DNA from: Bacillus sp. EB106-08-02-XG196
GTDB taxonomy: Bacteria; Bacillota; Bacilli; Bacillales; Cytobacillaceae
Length of the DNA: 64,000 nt
Assembly: GCF_013396335.1 (NCBI RefSeq)
Contig: NZ_JABWSY010000002.1
Location: 124,296-188,295, forward strand
Direction: 5' to 3'
The notes below the pieces were generated by a model, which ran no database searches, was not told where the DNA came from, and saw only the letters and a list, made by a program, of their open reading frames with translations. Below are positions 63,020 through 64,000 of the stretch, piece after piece (the first letter of the stretch is position 1; the number at the start of each line of letters is the position of its first letter). The translations under genes and the position numbers were made by a program.

Positions 63020-64000
63020 TTAGATAGACTTCATCACATCATGTAACTCTAGAAACTTCGTATTGAACTGTCCCTCTACGAAACTTTCATGCTCAAGCAA
63101 TTTTAAATGGAATGGTATGGTAGTATGGACACCCTCAATCACAAATTCACTTAACGCACGTTTCATTCGTGAAATTGCTTCTTCCCTGCTATTACCGTAT
63201 GTGATGACCTTTGCAATCATAGAATCATAATAAGGTGGAATCGTATAGCCTGGGTATGCAGCTGAATCAATTCGAACACCAAAACCACCAGGAGGCAGGT
63301 ACATATTTATTTTTCCTGCTGAAGGCATGAAGTTCTTTTCAGGGTTCTCTGCATTGATTCGGCATTCAATTGCCCAGCCAGTAAACGTAACATCCTGCTG
63401 CTTTACCGTTAATTTTTCTCCCGAAGCAACGCGGATTTGCTCCTTAATAAGATCAATACCTGTAACCATTTCAGTAACTGGGTGCTCCACCTGTATCCTA
63501 GTATTCATTTCCATGAAGTAAAATTTACGATTGCGGTAGTCATATATAAATTCTACCGTTCCCGCGCCTGAATAATCAACTGCTTTTGCCGCTTTTACTG
63601 CTGCATTTCCCATTTCTTCACGAATTTCCCCATCTAATGCTGGTGAAGGAGTCTCTTCTAAAAGTTTTTGCAGCCTCCGTTGAATCGTACAGTCCCTTTC
63701 TCCTAAATGGACAGTATTTCCATAGGAGTCTGCTAGAACTTGTATTTCAACATGACGGAAATCCTCAATATACTTTTCTATGTATACTCCAGGATTACCA
63801 AACGCAGTCAGAGCCTCTTGCTGTGTAATATTAATACCCTTAACGAGTTCCTGTTCATTTTTTGCAACACGGATACCTTTACCGCCTCCGCCGGCAGTTG
63901 CTTTGATGATTACAGGGTATTGTATTCTTTTAACAAGCTCAAGTGCTTCATCAATATCATTTATGATTCCCGTTGAACCTGGTACAATTGGAACCCCTGC
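63020..64000 (-). CDS. accC: Biotin carboxylase AccC, 3' part
   Basis: The last 326 codons lie in the window and the frame stays open to base 64000; the family length is about 450, so roughly 125 residues are beyond the edge. ATP-grasp motifs: the glycine-rich [14 protein letters not shown] loop, [20 protein letters not shown], and the catalytic [15 protein letters not shown]. It carboxylates the biotin on AccB using ATP and bicarbonate, the first half of malonyl-CoA formation. accB should lie just outside. Confidence 0.96.
   Translation of the reverse strand, partial: AGVPIVPGSTGIINDIDEALELVKRIQYPVIIKATAGGGGKGIRVAKNEQELVKGINITQQEALTAFGNPGVYIEKYIEDFRHVEIQVLADSYGNTVHLGERDCTIQRRLQKLLEETPSPALDGEIREEMGNAAVKAAKAVDYSGAGTVEFIYDYRNRKFYFMEMNTRIQVEHPVTEMVTGIDLIKEQIRVASGEKLTVKQQDVTFTGWAIECRINAENPEKNFMPSAGKINMYLPPGGFGVRIDSAAYPGYTIPPYYDSMIAKVITYGNSREEAISRMKRALSEFVIEGVHTTIPFHLKLLEHESFVEGQFNTKFLELHDVMKSI

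Noticed and set aside
1..64000. CRISPR array, prophage, restriction system, tRNA or rRNA genes
   Set aside because: No regularly spaced direct repeats, integrase, capsid, methylase or structural RNA genes were seen; nearly all genes belong to conserved Bacillus core synteny.

Overview
The window is chromosomal DNA of an endospore-forming, low-GC Bacillaceae bacterium. It carries spoIIM, mciZ, spo0A and spoIVB. Its gene order closely follows what I recall of the Bacillus subtilis spoIIM - yqkF - yqjW - proI - zwf - art - bkd - spo0A - dxs - accC region. I cannot name the genus; a Neobacillus-, Cytobacillus- or Mesobacillus-like organism would fit. No rRNA, tRNA, CRISPR array, prophage or transposase gene was seen.

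Layout. 1-3.5 kb: spoIIM (cut by the window edge), an EndoQ-type repair nuclease, nudF, the FtsZ-inhibitor peptide gene mciZ, and yqkF/yqkE. 3.5-6.2 kb: scoB-scoA-thiolase, a short-chain acyl-CoA/ketone-body module. 6.4-8.6 kb: a small unknown gene, a composite dispersed repeat, yqkD, yqkB and a CDGSH protein. 8.6-12.8 kb: a complete gentisate-pathway island consisting of a DinB-fold putative maleylpyruvate isomerase, a 3-hydroxybenzoate 6-hydroxylase, a fumarylpyruvate hydrolase and a gentisate dioxygenase, with paired operators but no linked regulator. 12.8-24.2 kb: a LexA-controlled Y-family polymerase (yqjW-yqjX), yqjQ/yqjP, T-box-controlled proI, a glycosyltransferase, namA, rnz, zwf and DNA polymerase IV. 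gndA is missing from its usual place after zwf. 24.2-25.5 kb: an arylsulfotransferase-like gene broken by two homopolymer frameshifts.

25.6-38.8 kb: yqjE, acyl-CoA carboxylase and methylmalonyl-CoA epimerase, prli42, an L,D-transpeptidase, yqjA, the arginine ABC transporter artPQM (with a perfect CodY box and candidate ARG boxes), bacilliredoxin, and mutA-mutB-meaB. 38.9-49.3 kb: the branched-chain keto-acid operon ptb-bcd-buk-lpdV-bkdAA-bkdAB-bkdB behind a near-perfect sigma-54 promoter, with its activator gene bkdR upstream. Bkd yields propionyl-CoA from valine and isoleucine. The carboxylase, epimerase and AdoCbl-dependent mutase can carry that to succinyl-CoA, so the two operons form one catabolic route.

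49.5-64 kb: yqzF, yqiK, a yycC-like gene, spo0A with its sigma-H promoter and 0A boxes, spoIVB, recN, ahrC, yqxC, dxs, ispA, xseBA, folD, nusB, yqhY and accC (cut by the window edge). A GC-rich MITE-like repeat lies between nusB and yqhY. A 40-bp near scoB looks like an internally deleted relative of it.

The least ordinary features are the gentisate island with its regulator-less double operator, the nested dispersed repeat whose other copy supplies the empty site, and the MITE-like pair. Where an upstream Shine-Dalgarno sequence or a family N-terminus favoured an internal start over the longest reading frame, that start was used.
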